Source: GSA-30 sp036568765 (GTDB taxonomy: Bacteria; Pseudomonadota; Gammaproteobacteria; Xanthomonadales; Rhodanobacteraceae). From it: a DNA stretch of 16,351 nucleotides. Under the pieces are notes generated by a model, which searched no databases, had not been told where the DNA came from, and worked only from the letters and a program-made list of their open reading frames with translations. Positions 1 to 6,814 of the stretch are shown here, in pieces. Numbering within the stretch: the stretch's first letter is position 1; each line of letters begins with the position of its first letter. Location of the stretch: positions 1-16,351 of the forward strand of contig NZ_DATCRY010000305.1 of the NCBI RefSeq assembly GCF_036568765.1. Reading direction: 5' to 3'. Position numbers and translations under genes: made by a program.

Positions 1-1003
1 CGCCGGCAGCGACGACTTCGCCAATCACCGCGCTGGCCAGGCCGTGCTTCTTCAGCAGTTCGCTGGCAGCACCGACCGCAGTTGCCGGCAGGATCACCGT
101 GAAGCCGACACCGCAGTTGAAGGTGCGCCACATTTCTTCGCGTGCCACGTTGCCCTCGCGCATCAGCCAGTCGAACACCGGCGGCAACACGATCGCCGAT
201 GCATCGAGCTGCAGGCCAAGACCATCGGGCACGACGCGGATGATGTTTTCCTTCAGACCGCCGCCAGTGATGTGCGCCATGCCGTGCACCGGCGCGGCTT
301 GCAGCAGTTCCAGCATCGGCTTGACGTAGATCGTGGTCGGCGCCATCAGCGCGTCGGCCAGCTTGACGCCACCCAGATCCAGGTCGAACGGATTGCCTGC
401 GCGTTCGAGGATCTTGCGCACCAGCGAATAGCCATTCGAATGCGGGCCGCTGGAAGCGACGCCCAGGATAATGTCGCCGGCAACGATCGACTCGCCGCTG
501 AGCAGTTTGGATTTTTCTACCGCGCCGACGGTAAAGCCGGCCAGGTCGTATTCGCCCGGCGGGTACATATCGGGCATTTCGGCGGTCTCGCCGCCGATCA
601 GCGCGCAGCCGGCCAGTTCGCAACCCTTGGCGATGCCGCCGACCACGGCGACCGTGGTATCCACGTCCAGCTTGCCGGTGGCGAAATAATCCAGGAAGAA
701 CAACGGTTCGGCGCCCTGCACCAGCACATCGTTGACGCACATGCCGACCAGGTCGATGCCGATACTGTCGTGGCGACCCAACTGCTGAGCCAGCTTCAGC
801 TTGGTGCCCACGCCGTCCGTGCCGGAGACCAGCACCGGCTCCTTGTAGCGGCCAGCCAGGTCGAACAGCCCGCCAAAACCGCCTAGCCCGCCCATGACTT
901 CGGGACGGAAGGTGCGCTTGACCAGCGGCTTGATACGTTCGACGACGGCGTTGCCTGCGTCGATATCGACGCCGGCGGCGCGATAGGTGAGGGCGTCGGA
1001 CAT
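1..1003 (-). CDS. purM: Phosphoribosylformylglycinamidine cyclo-ligase (AIR synthetase), C-terminus cut off by window edge
   Basis: PurM catalyses the ATP-dependent ring closure of FGAM to aminoimidazole ribonucleotide, the fifth step of de novo purine synthesis, in the cytosol. Translating the minus strand from ATG at 1003 gives 334 residues with family signatures: the Gly-rich GTDGVGTKLKLA at about residues 61-72, and GGETAEMPDMYPPGEYDL in the middle (encoded around 545-600). The usual length is about 345 residues, so only the last ten or so are missing beyond position 1. The reading frame is intact throughout. It diverges from the DUF2066 gene. No strong Shine-Dalgarno sequence precedes the ATG, but the alignment starts naturally at MSDALTYRAAGVDIDAGN. 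A large open frame on the opposite strand (44-886) is a GC-rich shadow. Identification is from recognised family sequence and is nearly certain. Confidence 0.97.
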   Translation of the reverse strand, partial: MSDALTYRAAGVDIDAGNAVVERIKPLVKRTFRPEVMGGLGGFGGLFDLAGRYKEPVLVSGTDGVGTKLKLAQQLGRHDSIGIDLVGMCVNDVLVQGAEPLFFLDYFATGKLDVDTTVAVVGGIAKGCELAGCALIGGETAEMPDMYPPGEYDLAGFTVGAVEKSKLLSGESIVAGDIILGVASSGPHSNGYSLVRKILERAGNPFDLDLGGVKLADALMAPTTIYVKPMLELLQAAPVHGMAHITGGGLKENIIRVVPDGLGLQLDASAIVLPPVFDWLMREGNVAREEMWRTFNCGVGFTVILPATAVGAASELLKKHGLASAVIGEVVAAG

Positions 1004-1221
1004 GGGGTGACCCGGCGAGGCGTGGGAAACGTGTGATGTTAGCAGATGGCGGAGGAAGGCGCTTTTACGGGAGGTGGTAAGTGGAGAGAAGAGAGGGGCA
1101 AGTAAGCGCTTGGCTGCCGGCCGCTTGAGCCTCATTCCGCGCCACTGACTTCTTCTTCCGAATGGACGGCTGCCCCAGGATTCGGCAGACTCCTGTCGTT
1201 TCCTCCCCCTGGACGAGCCCC
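1004..1221. promoter_or_regulatory. Divergent intergenic region between purM and the DUF2066 gene
   Basis: This 218-bp spacer must carry the promoters of two divergent genes. On the minus strand a TAACAT hexamer (plus coordinates 1036-1041) lies about 33 nt upstream of the purM start and could be its -10 box, but no convincing -35 accompanies it. No clear PurR-type operator is visible. On the plus strand a purine-rich stretch (about 1081-1110) and a pyrimidine-rich stretch (about 1195-1210) precede the DUF2066 start, with no obvious sigma-70 pair. The plus frame is open from 1162, but nothing supports translation before 1222. Confidence 0.35.
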
Positions 1222-2223
1222 ATGCGTCTCACCCGCCAGCTTCTCGCCGGTTTCTGCCTCAGCTTGTGTATGTTGCTGGCGGTCGCCCATGCACAGAACC
1301 AGGTGTCGCCCTATAACGTGATCGTGCCGGTCAAAGACACCACCGAGCCGGTGCGCGACGAGGCATTTGGCGAGGCGCTGACCCAGGTATTGGCGCGGGT
1401 GAGTGGCGGGCAGGATCTGCGGGGGCGCTCTGGCTACGGCGATGTAATCAAGGGTGCGCCGGGCCTGGTTCAGCAGTACCGCTACCAGCGGAATGCCCCC
1501 GGGGTGGCGACCGGCTTGAGCCTTTCGGTCACTTTCGACCAGGCCGCGGTACAACGGGCAATTTCCCAGTTGGGCGTAGCCAGTGCGGGCGTGAAACCGC
1601 CGGTGCTGCTGGTGGTGCGCGGCGACGACAACCACGTATTGAACAAGGATCAGCTCAACGCATTGGGCCAGGCGGTCGCCGCGCGCGGCTTCGGCGTTGT
1701 GATTGCCGATCCGGAAAAGGTTGGCGATACCCCGACCGTTTCGAGCGTCGATGCAGAAGAAGTCATGGCCTTGGCCAAGCAATACCGCACCGGTCTGATG
1801 TTGGTGGGCCAGGTGCACGGCAACGGCAACAGTGCCGATTGGAACCTGGTTTCCGGTGGCCCACAGCAGCGCTGGAGCACGACCGGTGCCGATGCCAATG
1901 CGATGCAAACGGACGCCGGAAACAATCTTGCGGACCGCCTGAGCAAGCAGCTCAACCTGATTGGCACAGCCAATATCGACGGCAAGCTATGGGTAGGCGG
2001 CATCAAATCGGCGATGGATTACGCCAACCTGCTCTCGGTACTGCGCGCCGATCCGATGGTGCGGCAGGTCACAACGCTGAGCGCACAGGGCGATGGCATG
2101 CTGTTCGCGGTCAAGGTCGGTTTGCCGCTGGATGCGCTTTCGGCCAATCTGGCGGCAGGGGGGCGGCTGTTGCAGGACAAGGATCATGAAGGCGCCGACG
2201 CCAGCCTGCGTTGGCTGCACTAA
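1222..2223 (+). CDS. DUF2066 domain-containing secreted protein
   Basis: This encodes 333 residues of the DUF2066 family, whose function is not established. The open frame begins upstream at 1162, but the ATG at 1222 is preferred. It opens a clear Sec signal peptide (MRLTRQLLAG followed by a hydrophobic run and AHA, with likely cleavage after residue 24), and GGACGAG lies just upstream. The mature protein begins with a conserved-looking segment of alternating polar and hydrophobic residues (VSPYNVIVPVKDTT), consistent with an exported periplasmic protein. There is no lipobox cysteine at the cleavage site, so a lipoprotein is unlikely. It lies between purM and the PerM-like gene, an arrangement I associate with Xanthomonas/Pseudomonas-type genomes. 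An 89-bp gap with a strong hairpin follows, so co-transcription with the next gene is uncertain. Confidence 0.88.
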   Translation: MRLTRQLLAGFCLSLCMLLAVAHAQNQVSPYNVIVPVKDTTEPVRDEAFGEALTQVLARVSGGQDLRGRSGYGDVIKGAPGLVQQYRYQRNAPGVATGLSLSVTFDQAAVQRAISQLGVASAGVKPPVLLVVRGDDNHVLNKDQLNALGQAVAARGFGVVIADPEKVGDTPTVSSVDAEEVMALAKQYRTGLMLVGQVHGNGNSADWNLVSGGPQQRWSTTGADANAMQTDAGNNLADRLSKQLNLIGTANIDGKLWVGGIKSAMDYANLLSVLRADPMVRQVTTLSAQGDGMLFAVKVGLPLDALSANLAAGGRLLQDKDHEGADASLRWLH

Positions 2224-2249
2224 GCCCCTATGATGGGCAATGCCATGGT

Positions 2250-2274
2250 CTCAGGGCGCCATGGGCGCCCTGAG
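2250..2274 (+). other. Perfect 11-bp inverted repeat between the DUF2066 and permease genes
   Basis: CTCAGGGCGCC (2250-2260) is followed by ATG (2261-2263) and then its exact reverse complement GGCGCCCTGAG (2264-2274). In RNA this would be a very stable GC-rich hairpin with a 3-nt loop. There is no immediate U tract; the nearest run, TTTT, starts about 16 nt downstream. A classical intrinsic terminator is therefore not clearly supported. It could attenuate transcription, stabilise the 3' end of the upstream message, or be an operator in DNA form. Confidence 0.55.
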
Positions 2275-2312
2275 CGCTGGCGCGCCACCGTTTTCTCACG
2301 CAAGGACATCGA

Positions 2313-3503
2313 GTGACGACCCATACGCCCATGAATCAGGATGTTTCGCGCCGCTGGCAGATCCTGGCCATCGTGGCAGTGATCGGCTACTTGCTGTGGC
2401 TGCTTGCGCCGGTGCTTATGCCGTTTGCCGTGGCGGCGATGCTGGCCTATCTCGGCGATCCGCTGGCCGATCGGCTGGAGCGTCTGGGGCTCGGTCGTAC
2501 GTTGGCGGTGACCATCGTTTTCCTGATTCTCGTGCTGCTTACCGTTGGCGCGTTGCTGCTGCTGATTCCACTGATCTCGCGCCAGATCGATAACCTGGTG
2601 CAGAACCTGCCGCGCTATGTCGAATGGGTGCGCGACACGGCCTTGCCCTGGATCCAGCATAAATTGCGGCTCGATCCCGGGGTGTTCGATACCGATCGGT
2701 TGGTGCAGACGATCAAGGAGCATTTCGATTCGATCGGCGGCTTCGCCTCTACGGTGCTGGGCAAGATTTCCCGATCGAGCGTTGGCGTGGTGATGTGGTT
2801 GACCAATCTGGTGCTGATCCCGGTGGTGGCGTTCTATCTGCTGCGCGACTGGGATCGCCTGACCTCCTGGATCGACCAGATGCTGCCGCGCTCGATCCAG
2901 CCCACCGTAGCCTACCTGGCCCGCGAGTCGGACCACGTGCTCGGTGCGTTCGTGCGCGGTCAGCTGCTGGTGATGCTGGCATTGGGCATCTTCTACGGCG
3001 CGTCGCTGGGTGTCGCCGGGCTTTCGGTCGGACCGTTGATCGGCATGGTCGCCGGGCTGCTCAGCTTCGTGCCCTACCTGGGGTTCATGGTCGGCTTCGG
3101 CTCGGCCGTGATCGCTGTGCTGGTGCAGTATGGCGATTGGACGCACTTGCTGATCGTGGTCGGTATCTTCGTCGTCGGACAGTTGCTGGAAGGCTATGTG
3201 CTGGTGCCGCGTCTGGTGGGCGAGAAGATCGGCCTGCATCCGGTGGCGGTGATCTTTGCCGTGCTGGCGGGTGGCTATCTATTCGGCTTCCTCGGTGTGC
3301 TGCTGGCGTTGCCTGCCGCTTCGGTGATCATGGTGCTGCTGCGTTATCTGGGCGAACGCTATCGACAGAGCGAGCTCTATACGATCGAAGGCGAACAGGA
3401 TCCCGTGATTGCCGAAGTCGACATCATGGTCGAAACACAAGGCGGCGACCTCGAAACCGATACCAAGATTGTCAAGGATGACAGGGACAAGTCCTCGTCA
3501 TGA
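2313..3503 (+). CDS. AI-2E/PerM-family membrane transporter
   Basis: This 396-residue inner-membrane protein belongs to the AI-2 exporter/PerM superfamily. Members have been linked to autoinducer-2 export or ion/proton exchange, and the substrate here is unknown. Visible segments are an N-terminal pair of hydrophobic helices (about residues 16-47), another at 62-88, a soluble amphipathic region (90-150), helices near 155-177, and a C-terminal cluster at 215-345. The cluster contains the family-typical SFVPYLG (251-257), GQLLEGYVLVPRLVG (289-303) and KIGLHP (305-310). The tail is acidic and hydrophilic. GTG at 2313 is chosen because AAGGA (2302-2306) sits 6 nt upstream, whereas the first ATG (2331) would be too far away. 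The stop overlaps the hda start as ATGA. Confidence 0.92.
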   Translation: MTTHTPMNQDVSRRWQILAIVAVIGYLLWLLAPVLMPFAVAAMLAYLGDPLADRLERLGLGRTLAVTIVFLILVLLTVGALLLLIPLISRQIDNLVQNLPRYVEWVRDTALPWIQHKLRLDPGVFDTDRLVQTIKEHFDSIGGFASTVLGKISRSSVGVVMWLTNLVLIPVVAFYLLRDWDRLTSWIDQMLPRSIQPTVAYLARESDHVLGAFVRGQLLVMLALGIFYGASLGVAGLSVGPLIGMVAGLLSFVPYLGFMVGFGSAVIAVLVQYGDWTHLLIVVGIFVVGQLLEGYVLVPRLVGEKIGLHPVAVIFAVLAGGYLFGFLGVLLALPAASVIMVLLRYLGERYRQSELYTIEGEQDPVIAEVDIMVETQGGDLETDTKIVKDDRDKSSS

Positions 3504-4192
3504 TTCCGCAGTTGCCGCTCGCCCTGCGTTGGCCGCGCCGCCAGCGTTTCGAACATTTTCATGCTGGCGCTAATGCCGCGGCGCTTGCTGCGATAGAGGC
3601 CGTGGCGAAGGGGGCGGATGCCGCCTGGTTATATCTCAACGGTCCTTCAGGCAGCGGCAAGAGTCATTTGTTGATGGCTGCCTGCCAGGTGGCGAACGAA
3701 CGTGGCTGCGTCGTGCAATATCTGCCATTGGCAAAGCTGCCCGATGCGGCGGCGGCGATTCGCGGCGTTGCCGGCGGCGACTTGCTGGCCTTTGACGACC
3801 TGTCGGCCATTGCCGGCAACCGCGACGCGGAGCATGCGTTATTCGACGTGTACAACCAATCGCGTGCCGAAGGCGCGGTCTTGCTGTTCGGTGCGGATGC
3901 GACACCCACTGCGGTAGGCCTGGGGCTTCCCGATCTGCGTTCGCGTCTGGGCGCCTGCCAGCAGGTTTCGCTCAAGCCCCTGGACGATGCAGAGCGGCGC
4001 ACTGTGCTGAAAAAGCATGCAGCCGATCGTGGTATCGATCTGGACGACACCGTGCTCGATTGGTTGTTCGCTCGTTATGCGCGCGATCTTGGCGGTTTGA
4101 TCGAGCTGTTCGACAAACTCGATCAGGCATCGTTGGCGGCGCGGCGAAAGGTGACAGTGCCGTTCTTGCGGTCGGTGTTGAAGGAGCAGTGA
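3500..4192 (+). CDS. hda: DnaA regulatory inactivator Hda
   Basis: Hda is a short AAA+ protein that binds the DNA-loaded sliding clamp and promotes hydrolysis of DnaA-bound ATP, limiting re-initiation of replication. The 230-residue product matches the family in length. At the N-terminus QLPLAL (residues 4-9) is a clamp-binding motif. Walker A GPSGSGKS is at 48-55 and Walker B LLAFDD at 95-100. The sensor/arginine region includes LGLPDLRSRLG (141-151), and sensor 2 lies near RYARDLGGL (192-200). Similarity to E. coli Hda is clear in the LPDLxSRL and LDxLDxASLxAxRKxTxPF regions. ATG at 3500 overlaps the previous stop by 4 nt, implying translational coupling. Walker A is more canonical than in E. 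coli Hda. The alternative reading as a DnaA-like loader is unlikely because there is no DNA-binding domain IV. Confidence 0.95.
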   Translation: MIPQLPLALRWPRRQRFEHFHAGANAAALAAIEAVAKGADAAWLYLNGPSGSGKSHLLMAACQVANERGCVVQYLPLAKLPDAAAAIRGVAGGDLLAFDDLSAIAGNRDAEHALFDVYNQSRAEGAVLLFGADATPTAVGLGLPDLRSRLGACQQVSLKPLDDAERRTVLKKHAADRGIDLDDTVLDWLFARYARDLGGLIELFDKLDQASLAARRKVTVPFLRSVLKEQ

Positions 4193-4210
4193 AGCGGCTC
4201 GCTGCGCGAG

Positions 4211-4256
4211 CCTCCCTCACCCCAACCTTCTTCCCCGGCGAAGCCAGGGGAGAGCA
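4211..4256 (-). repeat. REP-type extragenic palindrome, copy A
   Basis: The sequence contains TCCCTCACCCCAACC followed by a hairpin of TTCCCCGGC, GAA loop, and GCCAGGGGA (about 4231-4252). It is the same motif as the copy at 4413-4459 but in the opposite orientation. It lies just after the hda stop. Short repeats of this kind, with CTCTCCCC and GGTTGGGGTGA modules, are typical dispersed intergenic elements of Xanthomonadales. The two copies face each other around a third hairpin. Confidence 0.7.
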
Positions 4257-4342
4257 ACTGTCTTGCAGAGGTCGAGCTCTTGCGGGAAGCTGCGGGCTCT
4301 TTGTCAGCCTTGAAAAACGGAGACAAGTACTTACCCCGCGCC

Positions 4343-4371
4343 GATCCTCCCCTGTAAACCAGGGAGGGATC
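4343..4371. repeat. Near-perfect inverted repeat between the two REP copies
   Basis: GATCCTCCCCTG (4343-4354) and CAGGGAGGGATC (4360-4371) flank the 5-nt loop TAAAC. Ten pairs are Watson-Crick, one is G-U, and one is a C/A mismatch. It is centred between the REP copies in the convergent hda/suhB spacer, so it may act as part of a bidirectional terminator. No long U tract follows on either strand. The remainder of the 4193-4469 spacer shows no gene. Confidence 0.6.
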
Positions 4372-4412
4372 AAGTTACGCAAGTGCGAAACACCGAGATT
4401 CGCCGCAGCCGG

Positions 4413-4459
4413 CTCCCTCTCCCCTGGCTTGCCGGGGGAGAGGGTTGGGGTGAAGGGGG
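4413..4459 (+). repeat. REP-type extragenic palindrome, copy B
   Basis: CCCTCTCCCCTGGC and GCCGGGGGAGAGGG form a stem around a TT loop (about 4416-4444), followed by the tail TTGGGGTGAAGGGGG. It ends about 10 nt beyond the suhB stop codon, which is on the opposite strand. The tail is complementary to the CCCCAACC module of copy A, so the two copies can also pair with each other. A role in mRNA 3' protection or termination for suhB is inferred from position. Confidence 0.75.
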
Positions 4460-4469
4460 CTTTTGACTT

Positions 4470-5273
4470 TTAAGCCTTCAACAACGCAGGAGTCGCCTGC
4501 TGGGCCATCACATCGATCATGCCCTGCGCCACATGCAAATTCGCAGCGACAATATTGCCGCTCTCCGGAATACCGTCGCGGCCGGCGAAATCGCAGTAGC
4601 GTCCACCGGCTTCGCGCACCAGCAGCACGCCGGCCGCCATATCCCAGGGCTTCAGACCGATCTCGAAATAACCGTCGTAGCGAGCCGCCGCCACATAGGC
4701 CAGATCCAGTGCGGCCGAGCCGGACCGACGCAGGTCTTCGGCCTGGCCGAGCATGGCGCGTGTGATATCCAGCTGCGGCCCCAGGTGCTCGCGCTGGCGA
4801 TACGGAAAACCGGTGGCGATCATTGCGCCGCCGAGGTTTTCGCGCTTGCTTACACGTATACGGCGGTCGTTGAGATAGGCGCCATCGCCCTTGCTGGCGG
4901 TGAACAGCTCGTCCCGCAAGGGGTCGAATACCACGCCATAGACCGGTTCGCCGCGGTCGAGCAGGGCGATGGAGACAGAGAAATGCGGAATGCCGCGCAA
5001 GTAGTTATGCGTGCCATCGAGTGGATCGATCACCCATACCAGCGGTCCTTTGCCGACGGCACCGCCTTCCTCGGCGAGGATGGCGTGCGTGGGGTAGGCG
5101 CGACGCAGTTCCTTGACGATCTCGGCTTCGGCCATGCGATCGACCTCGGAAGCGAAGTCCATCCGCTGCTTCTCGACGACGTTCAAGCCGTCGATGCGGT
5201 TCATATAGCGCAAGATCACGTTTCCAGCGGCGCGAGCGGCGCGCACCGCGACGTTAACGGCGGGTCTGGGCAT
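4470..5273 (-). CDS. suhB: Inositol-1-monophosphatase family protein SuhB
   Basis: SuhB hydrolyses myo-inositol 1-phosphate using Mg2+. In E. coli it also joins the ribosomal RNA antitermination complex. The 267-residue product has the family metal-site signatures: LAEEGG (residues 66-71), WVIDPLDGTHNYLRG (80-94, with D83 and D86 as ligands), and the C-terminal KPWDMAAGVLLVREAGG (208-224, D211 as ligand). Length agrees with E. coli SuhB (267). The common GTTNF is GTHNY here, a change next to the metal site but not at a ligand. ATG at 5273 fits the family N-terminus; its Shine-Dalgarno is weak. It diverges from trmJ, the same neighbour as in E. coli. Which of the two roles dominates here cannot be read from sequence. 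Confidence 0.95.
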   Translation of the reverse strand: MPRPAVNVAVRAARAAGNVILRYMNRIDGLNVVEKQRMDFASEVDRMAEAEIVKELRRAYPTHAILAEEGGAVGKGPLVWVIDPLDGTHNYLRGIPHFSVSIALLDRGEPVYGVVFDPLRDELFTASKGDGAYLNDRRIRVSKRENLGGAMIATGFPYRQREHLGPQLDITRAMLGQAEDLRRSGSAALDLAYVAAARYDGYFEIGLKPWDMAAGVLLVREAGGRYCDFAGRDGIPESGNIVAANLHVAQGMIDVMAQQATPALLKA

Positions 5274-5311
5274 GGCTTCAGGCTTTCAAAAGAACGGGGC
5301 TACGGTCGAGC

Positions 5312-5320
5312 ATTCTAGCA
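5312..5320 (-). promoter_or_regulatory. Candidate extended -10 promoter for suhB
   Basis: On the minus strand the sequence reads TGCTAGAAT: a TGN extension followed by TAGAAT, five of six matches to the sigma-70 -10 consensus. It lies about 38 nt upstream of the suhB ATG, which would give a leader of about 30 nt. No good -35 is seen at 16-18 bp, which extended -10 promoters can tolerate. The rest of the 131-bp divergent spacer (5274-5404) must also hold the trmJ promoter. TATCCT at 5360-5365 is only a weak -10 candidate for it. Confidence 0.45.
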
Positions 5321-5404
5321 GGTTGCGGCAAAGTCCGTGAGACGGCCCCGGCCATCCTCTATCCTTAAGGGCTCCTCCGGCGTTCCCACACTGTGTCCGT
5401 ATCC

Positions 5405-6157
5405 ATGTCCCCCTCCGATCTGATCCGCTTCGTTCTCGTTCGCACCTCCCATCCCGGCAATATTGGCAGCGCTGCCCGGGCGATGCGGACCATGGGGCTG
5501 ACACGGATGGCACTGGTCGCCCCGCAGCGGTTTCCACACCCGGACGCCGCGGCGCTGGCCGCCGGGGCCGACGATGTCATGGGGAGTGCCGGTGTGCATG
5601 ACGAACTGGTCGGTGGTCTGGCGGGCTGCAGCCTGGCACTGGGTTTATCGGCGCGACGCCGTGGCGTGGATCTTCCCGAACTCACTCCGCGCGAAGCCGC
5701 CGAGCGAGCGCTGGCCGCCGCCGCGCGTGGCGAGCAGGTGGCGCTGGTCTTCGGTAATGAGCGCACCGGGTTGGAGAACGACGAGCTGGCTCGCTGCCAC
5801 GCAATGGTACGCATTCCCAGCGTGGACGATTTCAGCTCGCTCAACCTGTCCCAGGCGGTGCAGGTCATGGCCTACGAGTTGCGTCTGGCTCTGCTCGGCG
5901 ACTTGCCGCTGGCTCCGGCGCCGCGCGAAGATGCCGAACCGCCGGCCGATGCGGAAAAAATGGAGCGCTTCTTCGCTCATCTGGCGCAGACGCTGGACGA
6001 TATCGAGTTCCACAAGGGACGTTCGGCCAACGTCATCATGCTGCGCCTGCGCAAGCTGTTCCAGCGCGCGCAGATGGACGAGCGCGAATTGCGCATCCTG
6101 CATGGCATCCTGGCCGATGCGCAGCGCATGGCCGGCTTGGCTAACGCCAAGCGCTAG
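5405..6157 (+). CDS. trmJ: tRNA (cytidine/uridine-32-2'-O)-methyltransferase TrmJ
   Basis: TrmJ is a SPOUT-class, S-adenosylmethionine-dependent enzyme that 2'-O-methylates nucleotide 32 in the anticodon loop of certain tRNAs. The 250-residue product shows the three knot-domain motifs: RTSHPGNIGSAARAMRTMGL (residues 13-32), ALVFGNERTGLENDEL (113-128) and SSLNLSQAVQVMAYELR (144-160). A helical C-terminal part follows (ERFFAHLAQTLDDIEF, then RLRKLFQRAQ and RILHGILADAQ), as in E. coli TrmJ. ATG at 5405 is preferred; an in-frame GTG at 5393 would add four residues, and neither has a good ribosome site. It diverges from suhB as in enterobacteria and converges on exoD, with the stop codons overlapping. 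Confidence 0.95.
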   Translation: MSPSDLIRFVLVRTSHPGNIGSAARAMRTMGLTRMALVAPQRFPHPDAAALAAGADDVMGSAGVHDELVGGLAGCSLALGLSARRRGVDLPELTPREAAERALAAAARGEQVALVFGNERTGLENDELARCHAMVRIPSVDDFSSLNLSQAVQVMAYELRLALLGDLPLAPAPREDAEPPADAEKMERFFAHLAQTLDDIEFHKGRSANVIMLRLRKLFQRAQMDERELRILHGILADAQRMAGLANAKR

Positions 6158-6795
6158 AGCCAGCGCTCTACCAACTGCCAGAGCGAGCGCATCGCGCCGA
6201 AGGAAACCGAAACGCTGCACAAGGTCGCGATCCAGACCAGGATCAGCAGGCCGCCATCGCGCTCGATCAACGCCAGTGCGAAGGCCAGCAGCATCACGCC
6301 GAAGACATAGTTAGTGAACGGAATCGGCAATATCAACAGCACGCCGAGCAGGGTCATCATCAGTCCCGAGGCGATCGTCAGCGGATGGGCAGTGAGTCGC
6401 TCCAGCCGCGGCTTGCACAGCTTTTCCAACCAGCGGGTGATCGGCGCGATTCGTTCGAGGAAATGCTGCAACGAACTGCGCTTGAGCGCGCGCTGCTTCA
6501 ACCAACGCGGCAGCCAGGGACGTTCGAGACCCACCAACATCTGCAAGCCGAGCAGGGCAGCCAGCGTGCCAGTAATGCCACCCATGCCCAGCGGCACGGG
6601 AATGAAATTCGGGATCGCGACCAACAGCAGCAGAAAGCCGAACGCACGGTGCTGCAGTTGCGTCATGAGCTCCTCGAGACGGATTGTCTCGCCGTCGTGC
6701 GCAGCCACGGCGGCGGCTAGCAGGTCGGTCGTGCGCAGATCATGCGGTTTGTCGGCCATGACCGGATCATCGCCGGCCAGCATTGAATGCCGCAT
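6154..6795 (-). CDS. exoD: ExoD-family exopolysaccharide synthesis membrane protein
   Basis: ExoD-family proteins are small inner-membrane proteins named from a Rhizobium gene affecting exopolysaccharide and alkali tolerance; their biochemical function is not known. The 213-residue product begins with a cytosolic helix (TDLLAAAVAAH, EELMTQLQHRAFG). It then has hydrophobic segments at about 51-90, containing the family hallmark AIPNFIPVPLGMGG (60-73), and at about 139-176, containing LPIPFTNYVFG (156-166), plus a last segment at about 182-199. The two proline-rich hairpins look like an internal repeat. Starts at 6795, 6783 and 6759 are all possible, none with a good ribosome site. The gene follows the CorC-like gene by 19 nt, so they are probably co-transcribed. 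Its TAG stop shares CTAG with the trmJ stop. Confidence 0.9.
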   Translation of the reverse strand: MRHSMLAGDDPVMADKPHDLRTTDLLAAAVAAHDGETIRLEELMTQLQHRAFGFLLLLVAIPNFIPVPLGMGGITGTLAALLGLQMLVGLERPWLPRWLKQRALKRSSLQHFLERIAPITRWLEKLCKPRLERLTAHPLTIASGLMMTLLGVLLILPIPFTNYVFGVMLLAFALALIERDGGLLILVWIATLCSVSVSFGAMRSLWQLVERWL

Positions 6796-6814
6796 GAGGA
6801 CGCCCGGACGCTGC

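Noticed and set aside
44..886. 280-codon plus-strand open frame opposite purM
   Set aside because: It lies wholly within the unmistakable purM frame on the other strand; its Gln-, His- and Asp-rich product is typical of GC-rich antisense shadows.
1025..1040. GGGAAACGTGTGATG as a PurR-like operator before purM
   Set aside because: Only a partial match to the E. coli PurR half-sites and no symmetric second half.
2220..3239. 339-codon minus-strand open frame opposite the permease gene
   Set aside because: The product is an extremely Gln/His/Arg-rich sequence without domains, opposite a clear membrane protein gene.
5645..6220. 191-codon minus-strand frame opposite trmJ
   Set aside because: Antisense to all TrmJ C-terminal motifs, with a low-complexity product.
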